Assembly (NCBI GenBank): GCA_017555695.1
Contig: JAFZFX010000036.1
Location: 186,001 to 250,000, forward strand
DNA from: Alistipes sp.
GTDB lineage: Bacteria; Bacteroidota; Bacteroidia; Bacteroidales; Rikenellaceae
Length of the DNA: 64,000 bases
Direction: 5' to 3'
This document shows positions 8,601 to 16,873 of the stretch, piece by piece (positions within the stretch are counted from its first letter, which is position 1; each line of letters opens with the position of its first letter). Both the position numbers and the translations under genes were made by a program. The notes under the pieces are model-generated. The model had not been told where the DNA came from. It did not search any database and saw only the letters and a list, made by a program, of their open reading frames with translations.

Positions 8601-9907
8601 CTAATCTGCGTCGTCTCTACGAGCGTTACTTCCCCAACGGATTCAACTCTCACACATACAACATCCCCGAGTGGCAGGGTGTTCACAAGATCGACGACAC
8701 AGAGTTGTGGCAGGAGCGTATGGAGCTTAAGGCTCGCCTTATCAACCACATCCGCAAGCGCTATAGCGATCCCTCACAGGTGCGTTTCGACTCACCTCGT
8801 CAGATGGTACAGATTGCCGAGCGCATCCGTCCTGATGTACTTACAATCGGTTTTGCGCGTCGTTTCGCAACATATAAGCGTGCTCACCTGTTGTTCACCA
8901 ACTTGGAGCGTCTGTCTGCACTGGTAAACAACAAGGAGCGCCCCGTACAGTTCATCTTCGCTGGTAAGGCTCACCCGCACGATATTCCTGGTCAGGACTT
9001 GATCAAGCGTATCGTTGAGGTATCAAAGATGCCTGAGTTCTTGGGTAAGATTGTATTCTTGCAGAACTACGATATGGAGCTTGCTCGCCGTATGGTTCAG
9101 GGTGTTGATGTGTGGTTGAATACACCTACTCGTCCTTTGGAGGCATCAGGTACTTCAGGCGAGAAGTGTGTGATGAATGGTGTAATGCAGTTCTCTGTAC
9201 TCGACGGCTGGTGGGTCGAGGGTTACAAGGAGGGTGCAGGTTGGATGCTGCCTATGGAGCGTTCATTCACCGACCAGAAGTTCCAGGACGAGCTGGATGC
9301 CGAGATGATTTACAACACTATCGAGGATCAGATCGTACCTTTATATTATGACCGCGACGAGGATGGCGTACCCCACAACTGGGTTAAGGCCGTTAAGAAG
9401 TGTGTTGCCGATATCGCATCTAACTTCACAATGAACCGTCAGTTGGTTGATTACGAGGAGCGTTTCTACAACAAGTTGGCCGAGCGTAAGGCTCAGATGA
9501 TCGAGAACAACTACGGTTTGGCTCGTCAAATTGCAGCTTGGAAGCGTAAGGTTTCAGCCGCTTGGGACAATGTTAAGGTTCTGGATGTTCAGCGCGTAGA
9601 GCTCGACAACGAGGCAATCTTCGTAGACAAGAAGTACCTCTACGAGGTTACTCTCGATATCGCTAACCTCCGCGCCGAGGATTTGGGCGTTGAGTTGGTT
9701 GTTGCAAAGCAGATTGAGGCTGGTGAGGCTGTAAATGTTGTTGCAACTAAGCAGCTGGATGTTAAGAGCATCGAGGATGGCAAGGTTACATTCGCTATCG
9801 ACTATACTCCTTCACGCACAGGTACATTCGATGTTGCGTTGCGAGTATATCCCAAGAACGACCTGTTGCCCCACCGTATGGACTTCGCGCTCGTTAAGTG
9901 GGCATAA
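5660..9907 (+). CDS. Fused glycogen synthase (GT3-like) and alpha-glucan phosphorylase (GT35)
   Basis: This 1415-aa protein joins two opposing activities. Residues about 5-550 resemble eukaryote-type glycogen synthase (GT3), opening with LLFEVSWEVCNKIGGIHTV and carrying the E-x7-E motif at Glu437 and Glu445 in EPWGYTPLE. Members of that family extend glycogen from a sugar nucleotide, usually UDP-glucose. Residues about 570-1415 are a glgP-type phosphorylase with an N-terminal DUF3417 region (around RLPSRLSALETISRNLWW). Its PLP lysine is Lys1169 within GTSGEKCVMNG; phosphorolysis releases glucose-1-phosphate. There is no stop or frameshift between the halves. It leads the cluster with the debranching enzyme, a GT4 enzyme and a GH57 enzyme. 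Codons favour GGT, GCT and CGT, suggesting strong expression. Confidence 0.93.
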   Translation: MSNTNQKPSLLFEVSWEVCNKIGGIHTVIATKALTVTKKMGDNYITIGPDLMQEGVNPEFEADDALLATWRESLYEEGIHVRIGRWKVAGNPIAILIDFKSLISQKDEVLKHMWEDYHVDSLAGQWDYIEPVLFGHAAGMVIKSYVDNFCASTDKVAAHFHEWMTASGGLYLRKYSPYVATLFTTHATVAGRCIAGNGLALYSDLHKFNADDLARRFNVTAKHSIEKMAALYHDAFLTVSDITANECKYLLGREVTNITPNGFENDFVWEKKEFAAKRKEARATMISVAEACLGHKFEKEPFIIGTSGRYEFRNKGLDIFMETLKRLATCSTDREILAYITVPAANNGARADLVRHLNDKKQPIDEKQWKYSTHYLDNSQWDPIVQSMRGSILEREESKVKVVFVPSYLNANDGVFNKNYYEMLVGMDLTAYPSYYEPWGYTPLESIAFSVPTITSNLSGFGIWATKQADHTAVEVIRRDDNNDAYAVEQMVGATLRFMQLTPAEVEEVREAASQMSKKALWENFYKNYERAYAEALDNSIARTNSTVAEDGGNYTEQINFVRQQLTSNKPSWHRMMVEKRLPSRLSALETISRNLWWCWTQDARDLFESIDPVLWNAVDRNPIALLDKLSIERINELENDKQFLARLDNVAAQLDAYMSEEPDGKSAKIAYFSMEYGLHSSLKIYSGGLGILAGDYLKEASDKNVPMVAVGLLYRYGYFTQQLSSQGSQVASYEAQNFSKLPISPVRDEAGNWVTIQIALPGRTLSARIWKCQVGRTDLFLLDTDYEANRDEDRQITYFLYGGDWENRLKQELLLGVGGIRALAKMGIKQEVYHCNEGHAAFIGIERIRNFISKKRLSFSEALEVVRSSSLFTTHTPVPAGHDAFPESMLRQYMSHYPDVLGITWEQFINLGKTNPNDMNERFSMSVLACNLSQEVNGVSWLHGEVSKEILGNMWPGYFKNELHIGYVTNGVHFPTWVASNLRRLYERYFPNGFNSHTYNIPEWQGVHKIDDTELWQERMELKARLINHIRKRYSDPSQVRFDSPRQMVQIAERIRPDVLTIGFARRFATYKRAHLLFTNLERLSALVNNKERPVQFIFAGKAHPHDIPGQDLIKRIVEVSKMPEFLGKIVFLQNYDMELARRMVQGVDVWLNTPTRPLEASGTSGEKCVMNGVMQFSVLDGWWVEGYKEGAGWMLPMERSFTDQKFQDELDAEMIYNTIEDQIVPLYYDRDEDGVPHNWVKAVKKCVADIASNFTMNRQLVDYEERFYNKLAERKAQMIENNYGLARQIAAWKRKVSAAWDNVKVLDVQRVELDNEAIFVDKKYLYEVTLDIANLRAEDLGVELVVAKQIEAGEAVNVVATKQLDVKSIEDGKVTFAIDYTPSRTGTFDVALRVYPKNDLLPHRMDFALVKWA

Positions 9908-10083
9908 CACGATGATATCGTAATCGGGCGGGGCAACCTGCCCGATTATGAAATATCGTAACAAAAAGTTGCTTTTTCAGAATTTTTTATCTGAAAAAAT
10001 ATATAATTTTGATTAAAACTTGATTTTAATCGGAGTTTTTTATTAACTTTACTGAAGATAATCAATTTTTCAAAAATTTTAAT
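9908..10083 (+). promoter_or_regulatory. Intergenic hairpins and weak promoter before the debranching gene
   Basis: A strong stem pairs taatcgggc (9921-9929) with gcccgatta (9940-9948) but has no T-run. A second stem pairs tttttcag (9973-9980) with ctgaaaaa (9991-9998) and could act as a weak terminator. Farther on, TTGA followed about 20 bp later by TAACTTTA (near 10045-10052) is one base off the -7 consensus. The debranching gene may therefore have its own promoter, or be read through from the fusion gene. Confidence 0.4.
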
Positions 10084-12105
10084 ATGTCGGCATTAACATT
10101 TGATAAGAGTGAATTGGGCAATTTGGAGTATTCACTGCAACGAGAGATGCTCGCCACCGACCGTAAGGGCGGTTATATGAGCACCACTATCGTATGCTGC
10201 AATACTCGCAAATATCACGGCCTGATGGTGGCACCTATCGACGAGACCGACGAGGCTTATGTATTGCTTTCGTCACTCGATGAGACCATCATCCAGCACG
10301 ACCAATCGTTTAATCTGGCTCTCCACCGCTTCAAGGGTGTATATGAGCCTCGTGGTCATAAATACATTACCGATTTCAAGTACACTCCTACCCCCACCAT
10401 CACATACCGCGTGGGTGGCGTAGTTCTGCGCAAGGAGTTGCTCTGGATTCACAAGCGTACACAGTTGATGATTCGCTACACACTTGTTGATGCTCACTCT
10501 GATACTACGCTGCGTCTGCGCCCCTTCTTTGCATTCCGCAACAAGCACTCGTTGTCGAAGGCAAATATGGAGGCTAACGGTCGCTCGTATCCCGTGGCTG
10601 GCGGTGTGAAGTGCAAGCTCTATGAGGGTTACCCCTGGCTCTACCTTCAGACTGACAAGGCCGACGCAGAGTTCGTGGCTGCACCCGACTGGTACTATGG
10701 TTTCGAGTATCCCGAGGAGATTAAGCGTGGCTACGATGGCTACGAGGATTTGATGACTACAGGCTACTTCGAGATGCCTATCAAGAAGGGCGAGAGCATC
10801 ATCTTCTCTGCCGCTACCGACGAGATGGCAACGGGCAAGACTATCACCGAGATTTACGAGGCTTCGCTCGCTCGCCGTACTCACAAGATTGATTTCTTGA
10901 GCTGTCTGCATCACTCGGCACGCCAGTTTATCGTGCGCCGTCCGGGTGGTCGCACCGAGATGATTGCGGGTTACCCGTGGTATGGTACCGTTGGCCGCGA
11001 CACATTCATCGCATTGCCTGGTATCGTTCTCGAGCAGAAATATAAGGAGGACTGCTTGGATGTCCTCGACACTATGGTTGCCAAGATGCAGAATGGCGAC
11101 TTTGCCGACACGGCTTCAGCGTGGGGTGCTGCCGACGCACCTCTGTGGTTCTTCTGGACTCTTCAGAACCTGGAGAAGCACATCACTACCAAGAAGTTGT
11201 GGGAGCGTTATGGTGAGGCTATGAAGTCAGTGCTGGAGGCTTACCGCCGCGGCTTTGGCGACAGAGTCAAGCTTCACGACAATGGCCTTGTATGGGCCGC
11301 AGCCGAGGGTGAGGCCCTGACTTGGATGAACACCAAGGTGGATGGCAAGCCCGTGGCACAGCGTGCTGGTTATGCTGTAGAGATTCAGGCTTTGTGGTAC
11401 AACGCCGTATCTTACACATTGGCTTTGGCACGCAAGATGAAGGATAAGGAGTTCGTAGAGCGTTGGGCTAAGGAGCCTGCAAAGACCAAAGAGTCGTTTA
11501 TATCTAAATTCTGGCTCGCCGAGGGTTATTTGGCAGACTATGTGAATGACTATGAGACCAACGATTTCCGCCGCTCAAATATGCTTGTTGCTTGTGGTTT
11601 GGACTACTCGATGCTCAACGAGGAGCAGACTATGGATGTATTGAGTGTTGTTCGTCAGCACCTCATCACTCCCCGTGGTGTGCGCTCGCTCTCGCCGCGT
11701 AATCCCTTCTACGAGCCGTCATACGCCGAGGACCAGCGTTCACAGGACCTGGCCAGCCGCAATGGCTCAATCTGGGTATGGCCTTTGATGATGTATGCTA
11801 AGGTTTGCTTCGATATCGCAGGTGAGCGATTCCTGCCCACTGCCGAGGAGATTCTCAACAACTTCGACGAGGAGATTCAGACCTCTTGCATCGGTTCGAT
11901 AAGCGAGTGCTTCGAGGGTGATCCTCCCTTCCGTGCAAAGGGATGCCTGTCACAGGCTACCAGCGTGGGTGGTTTGCTCTATATCAGCAACCTTATCACC
12001 GAGTGGCGCAAGAAGGCCGCCAAGAGCAGCAAGTCAGCTGCTAAAGCCGAGGAGTGTGTAGCCGAGGAGAAGCCAAAAGCTAAAAGATGTTGCAGAAAAA
12101 AATAA
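10084..12105 (+). CDS. Glycogen debranching enzyme (amylo-alpha-1,6-glucosidase type)
   Basis: The 673-aa protein has the two-part build of bacterial/archaeal glycogen debranching enzymes. An N-terminal beta-rich domain (about 1-260, containing DRKGGYMSTT and NTRKYHGLMV) precedes a C-terminal (alpha/alpha)6 barrel of the GDE_C/GH133 type (about 270-640, with GYPWYGTVGRDTF and SAWGAADAPLWFFW). It removes alpha-1,6 branches left after phosphorylase action, which fits the phosphorylase just upstream. The last 35 residues are a Lys/Ala/Glu-rich tail ending in KRCCRKK, outside the normal fold. The next gene starts 15 bp after its stop, so the two are co-transcribed. Confidence 0.9.
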   Translation: MSALTFDKSELGNLEYSLQREMLATDRKGGYMSTTIVCCNTRKYHGLMVAPIDETDEAYVLLSSLDETIIQHDQSFNLALHRFKGVYEPRGHKYITDFKYTPTPTITYRVGGVVLRKELLWIHKRTQLMIRYTLVDAHSDTTLRLRPFFAFRNKHSLSKANMEANGRSYPVAGGVKCKLYEGYPWLYLQTDKADAEFVAAPDWYYGFEYPEEIKRGYDGYEDLMTTGYFEMPIKKGESIIFSAATDEMATGKTITEIYEASLARRTHKIDFLSCLHHSARQFIVRRPGGRTEMIAGYPWYGTVGRDTFIALPGIVLEQKYKEDCLDVLDTMVAKMQNGDFADTASAWGAADAPLWFFWTLQNLEKHITTKKLWERYGEAMKSVLEAYRRGFGDRVKLHDNGLVWAAAEGEALTWMNTKVDGKPVAQRAGYAVEIQALWYNAVSYTLALARKMKDKEFVERWAKEPAKTKESFISKFWLAEGYLADYVNDYETNDFRRSNMLVACGLDYSMLNEEQTMDVLSVVRQHLITPRGVRSLSPRNPFYEPSYAEDQRSQDLASRNGSIWVWPLMMYAKVCFDIAGERFLPTAEEILNNFDEEIQTSCIGSISECFEGDPPFRAKGCLSQATSVGGLLYISNLITEWRKKAAKSSKSAAKAEECVAEEKPKAKRCCRKK

Positions 12106-12120
12106 TAAAGAGATAATAGG

Positions 12121-13440
12121 ATGAGAGTATTAATGTTTGGCTGGGAGTTCCCGCCTCATATTGCAGGAGGTCTGGGTACGGCGTGCTACGGAATGACCAG
12201 AGGTTTGGCACGAAATGATGTGGAGGTTATCTTTGTGATGCCCAAAGCATCGGGCGACGAGGACGAGCGTTTCGTCAAGGTTGTCAATGCAAGCGATGTC
12301 GAGGCTCGTTACAGCAACTCGACAATTGAGGGTGCTGACGATATTATGCGTAAGATATCGTTCATCCACATCGACTCAAATATGGTGCCTTACATCTCAC
12401 CCGAGGAGTGGGACACCTATCGTGAGGAGTACGAGCGTACAGGCAAGAAGTTCTGGGAGCGTGAGGGTGATAGCTGGACACAGCGTTACACCTTCTCGGG
12501 CAAATATGGCGCCAACCTTATGGAGGAGGTTGCCCGCTATGCCGTTGTTGCTGCCGAGGTTGCCCGTCAGTTGGAGGGACAGTTCGATGTCATTCACGCC
12601 CACGACTGGCTCACCTACTTCGCTGGTATCGCCGCAAAGCGCGTATCTGGCAAGCCGCTGGTAGTGCATATGCACGCCACATCGTTTGACCGCTCGTCAA
12701 GCGACAATATCGATACACGCGTTTACGAAATCGAGCGTGCTGGTATGGCCGCTGCCGACCGCGTAATCGCTGTATCTAACCTGACGCGTAACATTGTTAT
12801 CGAGAAGTATAACATCCCCGCCGAGAAGGTTGTAACAGTTCACAACGCCGTTCGTTTCGCCGAGAAGGAGAACGAGTTGCCCGAGCGTGGTGTGGACGAT
12901 AAGATTATCACCTTCCTGGGTCGTATCACCTTCCAGAAGGGTCCCGACTACTTTGTTGAGGCTGCTGCCAAGGTGCTGAAGCGTGTGCCCAATGTGCGTT
13001 TCGTAATGGCAGGTTCGGGTGATATGATGAACCATGTCATTCGCCGTGTAGCCCGCCTGGGTATCGCCGACCGTTTCCACTTCACAGGTTTCTTGAAGGG
13101 TGACGATGTACACAAGATGTTCCAGCTCTCGGATGTATATATTATGCCTTCGGTGTCGGAGCCTTTCGGTATCTCGCCCCTCGAGGCTATGCGTGCCAAT
13201 GTGCCGTCAATCATCTCAAAGCAGAGTGGTGTGGCCGAGGTTTTGGACTACGCCGTTAAGGTTGATTACTGGGATGTAGACGCTATGGCCGATGCCATCT
13301 ACGGCTTTGTGAAGTATCCTGCTCTTGCCAAGATGTTCTCTGAGAAGGGTCTGGAAGAGGTTACAGGTTTGAAGTGGAACAATGCCGCTGCAAAAATCAA
13401 GGCAGTCTACGAGGATGCCATCAATGAGTTAGCAAAATAA
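12121..13440 (+). CDS. Glycosyltransferase, GT4-like, glycogen cluster
   Basis: The 439-aa protein has the GT-B fold. It opens with MRVLMFGWEFPPHIAGGLGTA, the glycine-rich donor or acceptor loop seen in glycogen synthase-like enzymes. FDVIHAHDWLT is in the middle and a C-terminal E-x7-E motif lies at Glu347 and Glu355 (EPFGISPLE). Family members transfer glucose or other hexoses from nucleotide sugars. The position between the debranching enzyme and the GH57 gene, with gaps of 15 and 17 bp, ties it to glycogen or another alpha-glucan. It could be a second synthase, a primer-forming enzyme, or a maltosyl-type transferase; sequence alone does not separate these. Confidence 0.82.
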   Translation: MRVLMFGWEFPPHIAGGLGTACYGMTRGLARNDVEVIFVMPKASGDEDERFVKVVNASDVEARYSNSTIEGADDIMRKISFIHIDSNMVPYISPEEWDTYREEYERTGKKFWEREGDSWTQRYTFSGKYGANLMEEVARYAVVAAEVARQLEGQFDVIHAHDWLTYFAGIAAKRVSGKPLVVHMHATSFDRSSSDNIDTRVYEIERAGMAAADRVIAVSNLTRNIVIEKYNIPAEKVVTVHNAVRFAEKENELPERGVDDKIITFLGRITFQKGPDYFVEAAAKVLKRVPNVRFVMAGSGDMMNHVIRRVARLGIADRFHFTGFLKGDDVHKMFQLSDVYIMPSVSEPFGISPLEAMRANVPSIISKQSGVAEVLDYAVKVDYWDVDAMADAIYGFVKYPALAKMFSEKGLEEVTGLKWNNAAAKIKAVYEDAINELAK

Positions 13441-13457
13441 AAAACGATAATATAGAT

Positions 13458-14678
13458 ATGAAAACAGTTTGTTTGTATTTTCAGGTGCATCAGCCGTGGC
13501 GTTTGAAGGTGTATCGCTTCTTCAACATCGGTAAGGACCACAATTATCTGGACGATTTCACCAATCGTGCCATTATGCAGAAGGTTGCTCGTCAGTGCTA
13601 TCTGCCGATGAACGCTTTGCTGCTCAAGTTAATCAAGGAGAACAAGGGTGCTTTCAAGTGCTCATTCTCAATCACTGGCTCTGCTGTTGAGCAGTTCCGT
13701 GCCTACGCTCCCGAGGTTTTGGATTCATTCCGTGCCTTGGCCGAGACTGGATGCGTAGAGTTCCTGGCCGAGACTTACTCTCACTCGCTGGCTGCTCTCT
13801 CATCAAAGGAGGACTTCGTAGAGCAGGTTAAGCTGCACTCAAAGATGATTAAGGAGGAGTTCAGCAAGAAGCCCGTAGCATTCCGTAACACCGAGCTTAT
13901 CTACTCTGACGCTATCGGCGAGATGGTATCGGAGTTGGGCTTCAAGACTATCCTGGCCGAGGGTGCAAAGCACATCATGGGTTGGAAGTCGCCTAACTAC
14001 ATCTACACAAACTCTATCGACAACCGTCTGCGCGTGTTGTTGCGCAACTATAAGCTCTCTGACGATATCGCGTTCCGCTTCTCTAACCAGGGTTGGGATC
14101 AGTATCCTCTGACTGCTGACAAGTTTGCACAGTGGATTAGCGACGAGAATGGCGAGGTAGTTAATCTGTTTATGGACTACGAGACATTCGGTGAGCACCA
14201 GAAGGCTACAACAGGTATCTTCGACTTCGTTAAGGCGTTGCCTAAGGCTATCTTGAAGCAGGGCGATGTTCAGTTTGCAACAGTTAGCGAGGCTGCCAAG
14301 GCTTACCAGCCTGTAGGCGTGCTGCACTGTCCCCACGCAATGTCATGGGCTGACGAGGAGCGCGATGTTACAGCTTGGCTGGGTAACGAGTTGCAGAACG
14401 AGGCTTTCTCTAAGCTCTACGCTTTGAAGGATAAGGTTAAGGCTCTGAAGAATGCTGACTTCGAGTATGTTTGGAACTTTATGCAGACATCTGACCACTT
14501 CTACTATATGGCAACAAAGTGGCTCTCTGACGGCGATGTTCACTCATACTTCAACCCCTACGGCTCGTCATACGAGGCATTCATCAACTATATGAATGTA
14601 TTGTCTGACTTCGAGATCGAGGTTGATAAGGCTCTCGCAGCCAAGAAGTCTCGCAAGAAGGAGACAGCTACAGCCTAA
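13458..14678 (+). CDS. Glycoside hydrolase family 57 protein (alpha-amylase/glucanotransferase-like)
   Basis: The 406-aa protein has GH57 hallmarks: the N-terminal HQPWR motif, the likely catalytic nucleophile Glu146 in FRNTELIYSD, and the likely acid/base Asp240 in FMDYETFGEH. GH57 enzymes act on alpha-1,4-glucans as amylases, 4-alpha-glucanotransferases or branching enzymes. At 406 aa it is close to short intracellular Bacteroidetes GH57 amylases and shorter than typical branching enzymes. No signal peptide is seen, so it should act on internal glycogen. It is the last gene of the cluster and is followed by an intrinsic terminator. Confidence 0.88.
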   Translation: MKTVCLYFQVHQPWRLKVYRFFNIGKDHNYLDDFTNRAIMQKVARQCYLPMNALLLKLIKENKGAFKCSFSITGSAVEQFRAYAPEVLDSFRALAETGCVEFLAETYSHSLAALSSKEDFVEQVKLHSKMIKEEFSKKPVAFRNTELIYSDAIGEMVSELGFKTILAEGAKHIMGWKSPNYIYTNSIDNRLRVLLRNYKLSDDIAFRFSNQGWDQYPLTADKFAQWISDENGEVVNLFMDYETFGEHQKATTGIFDFVKALPKAILKQGDVQFATVSEAAKAYQPVGVLHCPHAMSWADEERDVTAWLGNELQNEAFSKLYALKDKVKALKNADFEYVWNFMQTSDHFYYMATKWLSDGDVHSYFNPYGSSYEAFINYMNVLSDFEIEVDKALAAKKSRKKETATA

Positions 14679-14701
14679 AGGCTGACACAGCATAAATGCA
14701 C

Positions 14702-14733
14702 AGGGGCGTTCCGCAAGGGATGCCCTTTTTTTG
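14702..14733 (+). terminator. Intrinsic terminator of the glycogen cluster
   Basis: The segment agggg-cgttcc, gcaa, ggga-tgccct forms a stem with one bulged G and is followed by seven T. It lies 23 bp after the GH57 stop. Confidence 0.8.
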
Positions 14734-14783
14734 TTGCAGAGGGATGCTACTATATATAATATATGGTAAGGTGATGTAGGGGC

Positions 14784-14815
14784 AAAAAAAATACCGCATC
14801 AGATGTCTGATGCGG
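14784..14815 (-). terminator. Perfect hairpin with T-run, minus strand
   Basis: The arms ccgcatcaga (14794-14803) and tctgatgcgg (14806-14815) are perfectly complementary across 10 bp with a 2-nt spacer. On the minus strand they are followed by TATTTTTTTT. It looks like an intrinsic terminator facing the glycogen cluster, about 100 bp beyond the tRNA's own terminator. No gene is seen between the two, so it may be a backup terminator or end an unseen small RNA. Confidence 0.65.
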
Positions 14816-14914
14816 CGTTGATAACCATAAGCAAAAGGTTTGGCTCGGCCATAAAAAATAGCGGCCTCCAATCCGAAAAAAGGGTGACCACTTGCCATAC
14901 GGCTTACACCAAAT

Positions 14915-14938
14915 AAAAAAGGCTGGCTCTTGCCAACC
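14915..14938 (-). terminator. Intrinsic terminator of tRNA-Leu
   Basis: On the minus strand ggttggc pairs with gccagcc (plus 14932-14938 and 14921-14927) around an AAGA loop and is followed by TTTTTTATTT. It begins 2 bp after the tRNA 3' end. Confidence 0.8.
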
Positions 14939-14940
14939 TC

Positions 14941-15027
14941 TGGTGCCCAGGACAAGACTCGAACTTGCACGAGCTAATGCTCACTACCCCCTCAAAGTAG
15001 CGTGTCTACCAATTTCACCACCTGGGC
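14941..15027 (-). tRNA. tRNA-Leu, anticodon GAG
   Basis: The 87-nt minus-strand sequence starts GCCCAGG and ends CCTGGGCACCA, so the CCA tail is encoded. The D-arm GTGAAATTGGTAGACAC is typical of leucine tRNAs. The anticodon arm CTACT-TTGAGGG-GGTAG gives anticodon GAG. A long variable arm (about GAGCATTAGCTC) is present as expected for a class II tRNA, and the T-arm contains GTTCGAGTC. It reads CUC and CUU leucine codons. It has its own promoter and terminator. Confidence 0.96.
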
Positions 15028-15074
15028 CTCTCCATTTTTGCAATCGACTAATGCCGTCTTGCCGAAAAGGTGTG

Positions 15075-15105
15075 CAAATATAACGACTATTTTGTAATCT
15101 GCAAA
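15075..15105 (-). promoter_or_regulatory. Promoter of tRNA-Leu
   Basis: On the minus strand TTTG (15102-15105), a 19-bp spacer and TATATTTG (15075-15082) form a full Bacteroidetes promoter about 40 bp before the mature tRNA. Confidence 0.8.
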
Positions 15106-15206
15106 ATTTTAGAGCCAAAAAGTGCAAAAATTACCTCCTTTTGGCTATTTATTCTCTCTTTAGCGCCTTTTTTAGACTAAAAAGCCGCACTCAACGCGCC
15201 GACTGC

Positions 15207-16862
15207 CTACATAAATATCATCAGCAACACCTGCGCCAAAACCACACGGGCGAACATCGACAGCGGGTAAACCGTAGCGTATGCCACCGATGCGTGGTCG
15301 CCATCCACATTCTCGTTAGCGTAGTTCAGCGCCATAGGGTTGGCCATCGAGCCACACAACATTCCGCACACAGAACTGAAGTCCACCTTCCACCAACGCA
15401 TCGCTACAACACCCATCAGCAATATGGGCAGCAGCGTAATTAGGAAACCAAGTCCTACCCACATAGCACCCGTTGCACTGATAGCCGTTGAGAAGAATCC
15501 ACGACCCGCACTCAAGCCAAGGCAAGCCAGATAGAGCGAAAGTCCGAAGCCTCGCAACATGAGGTTGGCACTACGCGTAGCATAGGTTATAAGTCGCAGG
15601 CGCGGGCCATAACATCCAATCAGAATACCTACCACCACTGGACCACCAGCCATACCCAACTTCACGGGCAGCGATGCACCAGGCAGAGTCAGCGGCAACG
15701 AGCCGAGAAGCAATCCCAACGCGATACCGATATATATAGATGTCAAGTTTGGCTCATTAAGCTCCTTCTGGGCGTTACCCAGCACCTTCTCGACCTTCAT
15801 CACTGCGCGCTCGCCACCTACGACCACCACGCAGTCGCCCATCTGCAATCTCAAATCGGGCGTAGCCAACAGCACCACCCCACTACGATAGATGCGGCTG
15901 ATGTTGATACCATAGCTATTTCTGAGGCGCAACGCACCCAAACGCTTGCCGTTGATTTCGGGGCGGGTGATGATAATCTGTCGCGACACAAGCTGGCTGT
16001 CAAGATGGTTCCAATCGACACTCTCGCTGTTCCAGTCAATCTCCTCGCGCTTGCCAATCATCATCTCCATCACATCCATATCCTTGCGTGAGGATACGAC
16101 CATCACTCTGTCGCCCTCCTGCAACACCGTATCATTAGACGGCAGAATCACCTCGCCATCACGCCACAGACGCGAAATAACGAAAGGTACCTTCGTAAAC
16201 TCGGCCACGCTGTGCATATCGCGACCAAAGACACCAGGGTTCTGCACACGCAGTGTAGCGATGAATGTGTTGTTGATATGCTCTTCGTGCGGAGCGGCCA
16301 TATCGCACTCCTTAACCCAGAACTTACGCATCACCAGAATGGCAATAATCACACCCACGACACCCAGCGGATAGGTCACAGCGCAACTCATCGCGGGCGC
16401 TGCCGTAGGCTCACCCATCTGCGCCAGAGTCTGCTGCGTAGCACCCAGGGCTGGCGTATTGGTCGTAGCACCGCACAGCACACCCATCATATCGGGCAAC
16501 GGCAGCTTCAGACCCTTGCTGATTGCTATAGTCATTGTCGAGCCGATAAGCACCACACCCATACCCAAGGCGTTAAGTTTCAAACCCTCGGAACGGAACG
16601 AGCTCATAAAACCTGGTCCCACCTGCACGCCCAACGAATAGACGAACAGCACCAGACCGAAGCTCTCGGCAAAGAGCAACATATTCTCGTCGATACTCAC
16701 ACCGAAGTGTCCCGCCACGATACCCGTAAAGAATACGAATGTGACACCCAGCGAAACGCCCCACACTCTGAACTTGCCGAAAATAAGACCTGCGGCACAA
16801 ATCAGCGATATGACGATAACCGCCTGCAGCGGCGAATGTGTAAGAAACAACGACTCAAACAT
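15207..16862 (-). CDS. Putative transporter, aspartate:alanine exchanger family (YidE/YbjL-like)
   Basis: The 551-aa inner-membrane protein has two blocks of transmembrane helices (about 1-175 and 375-551) flanking two cytosolic TrkA-C (RCK_C) domains at about 190-365. This is the layout of the AspT/YidE/YbjL family. The duplicated signature is visible as GVLCGATTNTPALGAT and SVCGMLCGSMANPMALNYA. AspT swaps aspartate for alanine, but the substrate of the YidE-like branch is not settled, so I give no substrate. It is the last gene of the mre-to-transporter run and lies 11 bp after the S46 peptidase stop. Confidence 0.85.
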   Translation of the reverse strand: MFESLFLTHSPLQAVIVISLICAAGLIFGKFRVWGVSLGVTFVFFTGIVAGHFGVSIDENMLLFAESFGLVLFVYSLGVQVGPGFMSSFRSEGLKLNALGMGVVLIGSTMTIAISKGLKLPLPDMMGVLCGATTNTPALGATQQTLAQMGEPTAAPAMSCAVTYPLGVVGVIIAILVMRKFWVKECDMAAPHEEHINNTFIATLRVQNPGVFGRDMHSVAEFTKVPFVISRLWRDGEVILPSNDTVLQEGDRVMVVSSRKDMDVMEMMIGKREEIDWNSESVDWNHLDSQLVSRQIIITRPEINGKRLGALRLRNSYGINISRIYRSGVVLLATPDLRLQMGDCVVVVGGERAVMKVEKVLGNAQKELNEPNLTSIYIGIALGLLLGSLPLTLPGASLPVKLGMAGGPVVVGILIGCYGPRLRLITYATRSANLMLRGFGLSLYLACLGLSAGRGFFSTAISATGAMWVGLGFLITLLPILLMGVVAMRWWKVDFSSVCGMLCGSMANPMALNYANENVDGDHASVAYATVYPLSMFARVVLAQVLLMIFM

Positions 16863-16873
16863 AATCTACAAAA

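Noticed and set aside
14668..14970. 100-codon minus-strand frame beginning inside tRNA-Leu
   Set aside because: Its N-terminus (MQVRVLSWAPE) is a translation of the tRNA 3' half, and the frame runs through terminator hairpins.
15111..15144. agccaaaa...ttttggct palindrome as terminator of the AspT-like gene
   Set aside because: The 8-bp arms are AT-rich with an 18-nt loop and no T-run follows on the minus strand; it is too weak to list.
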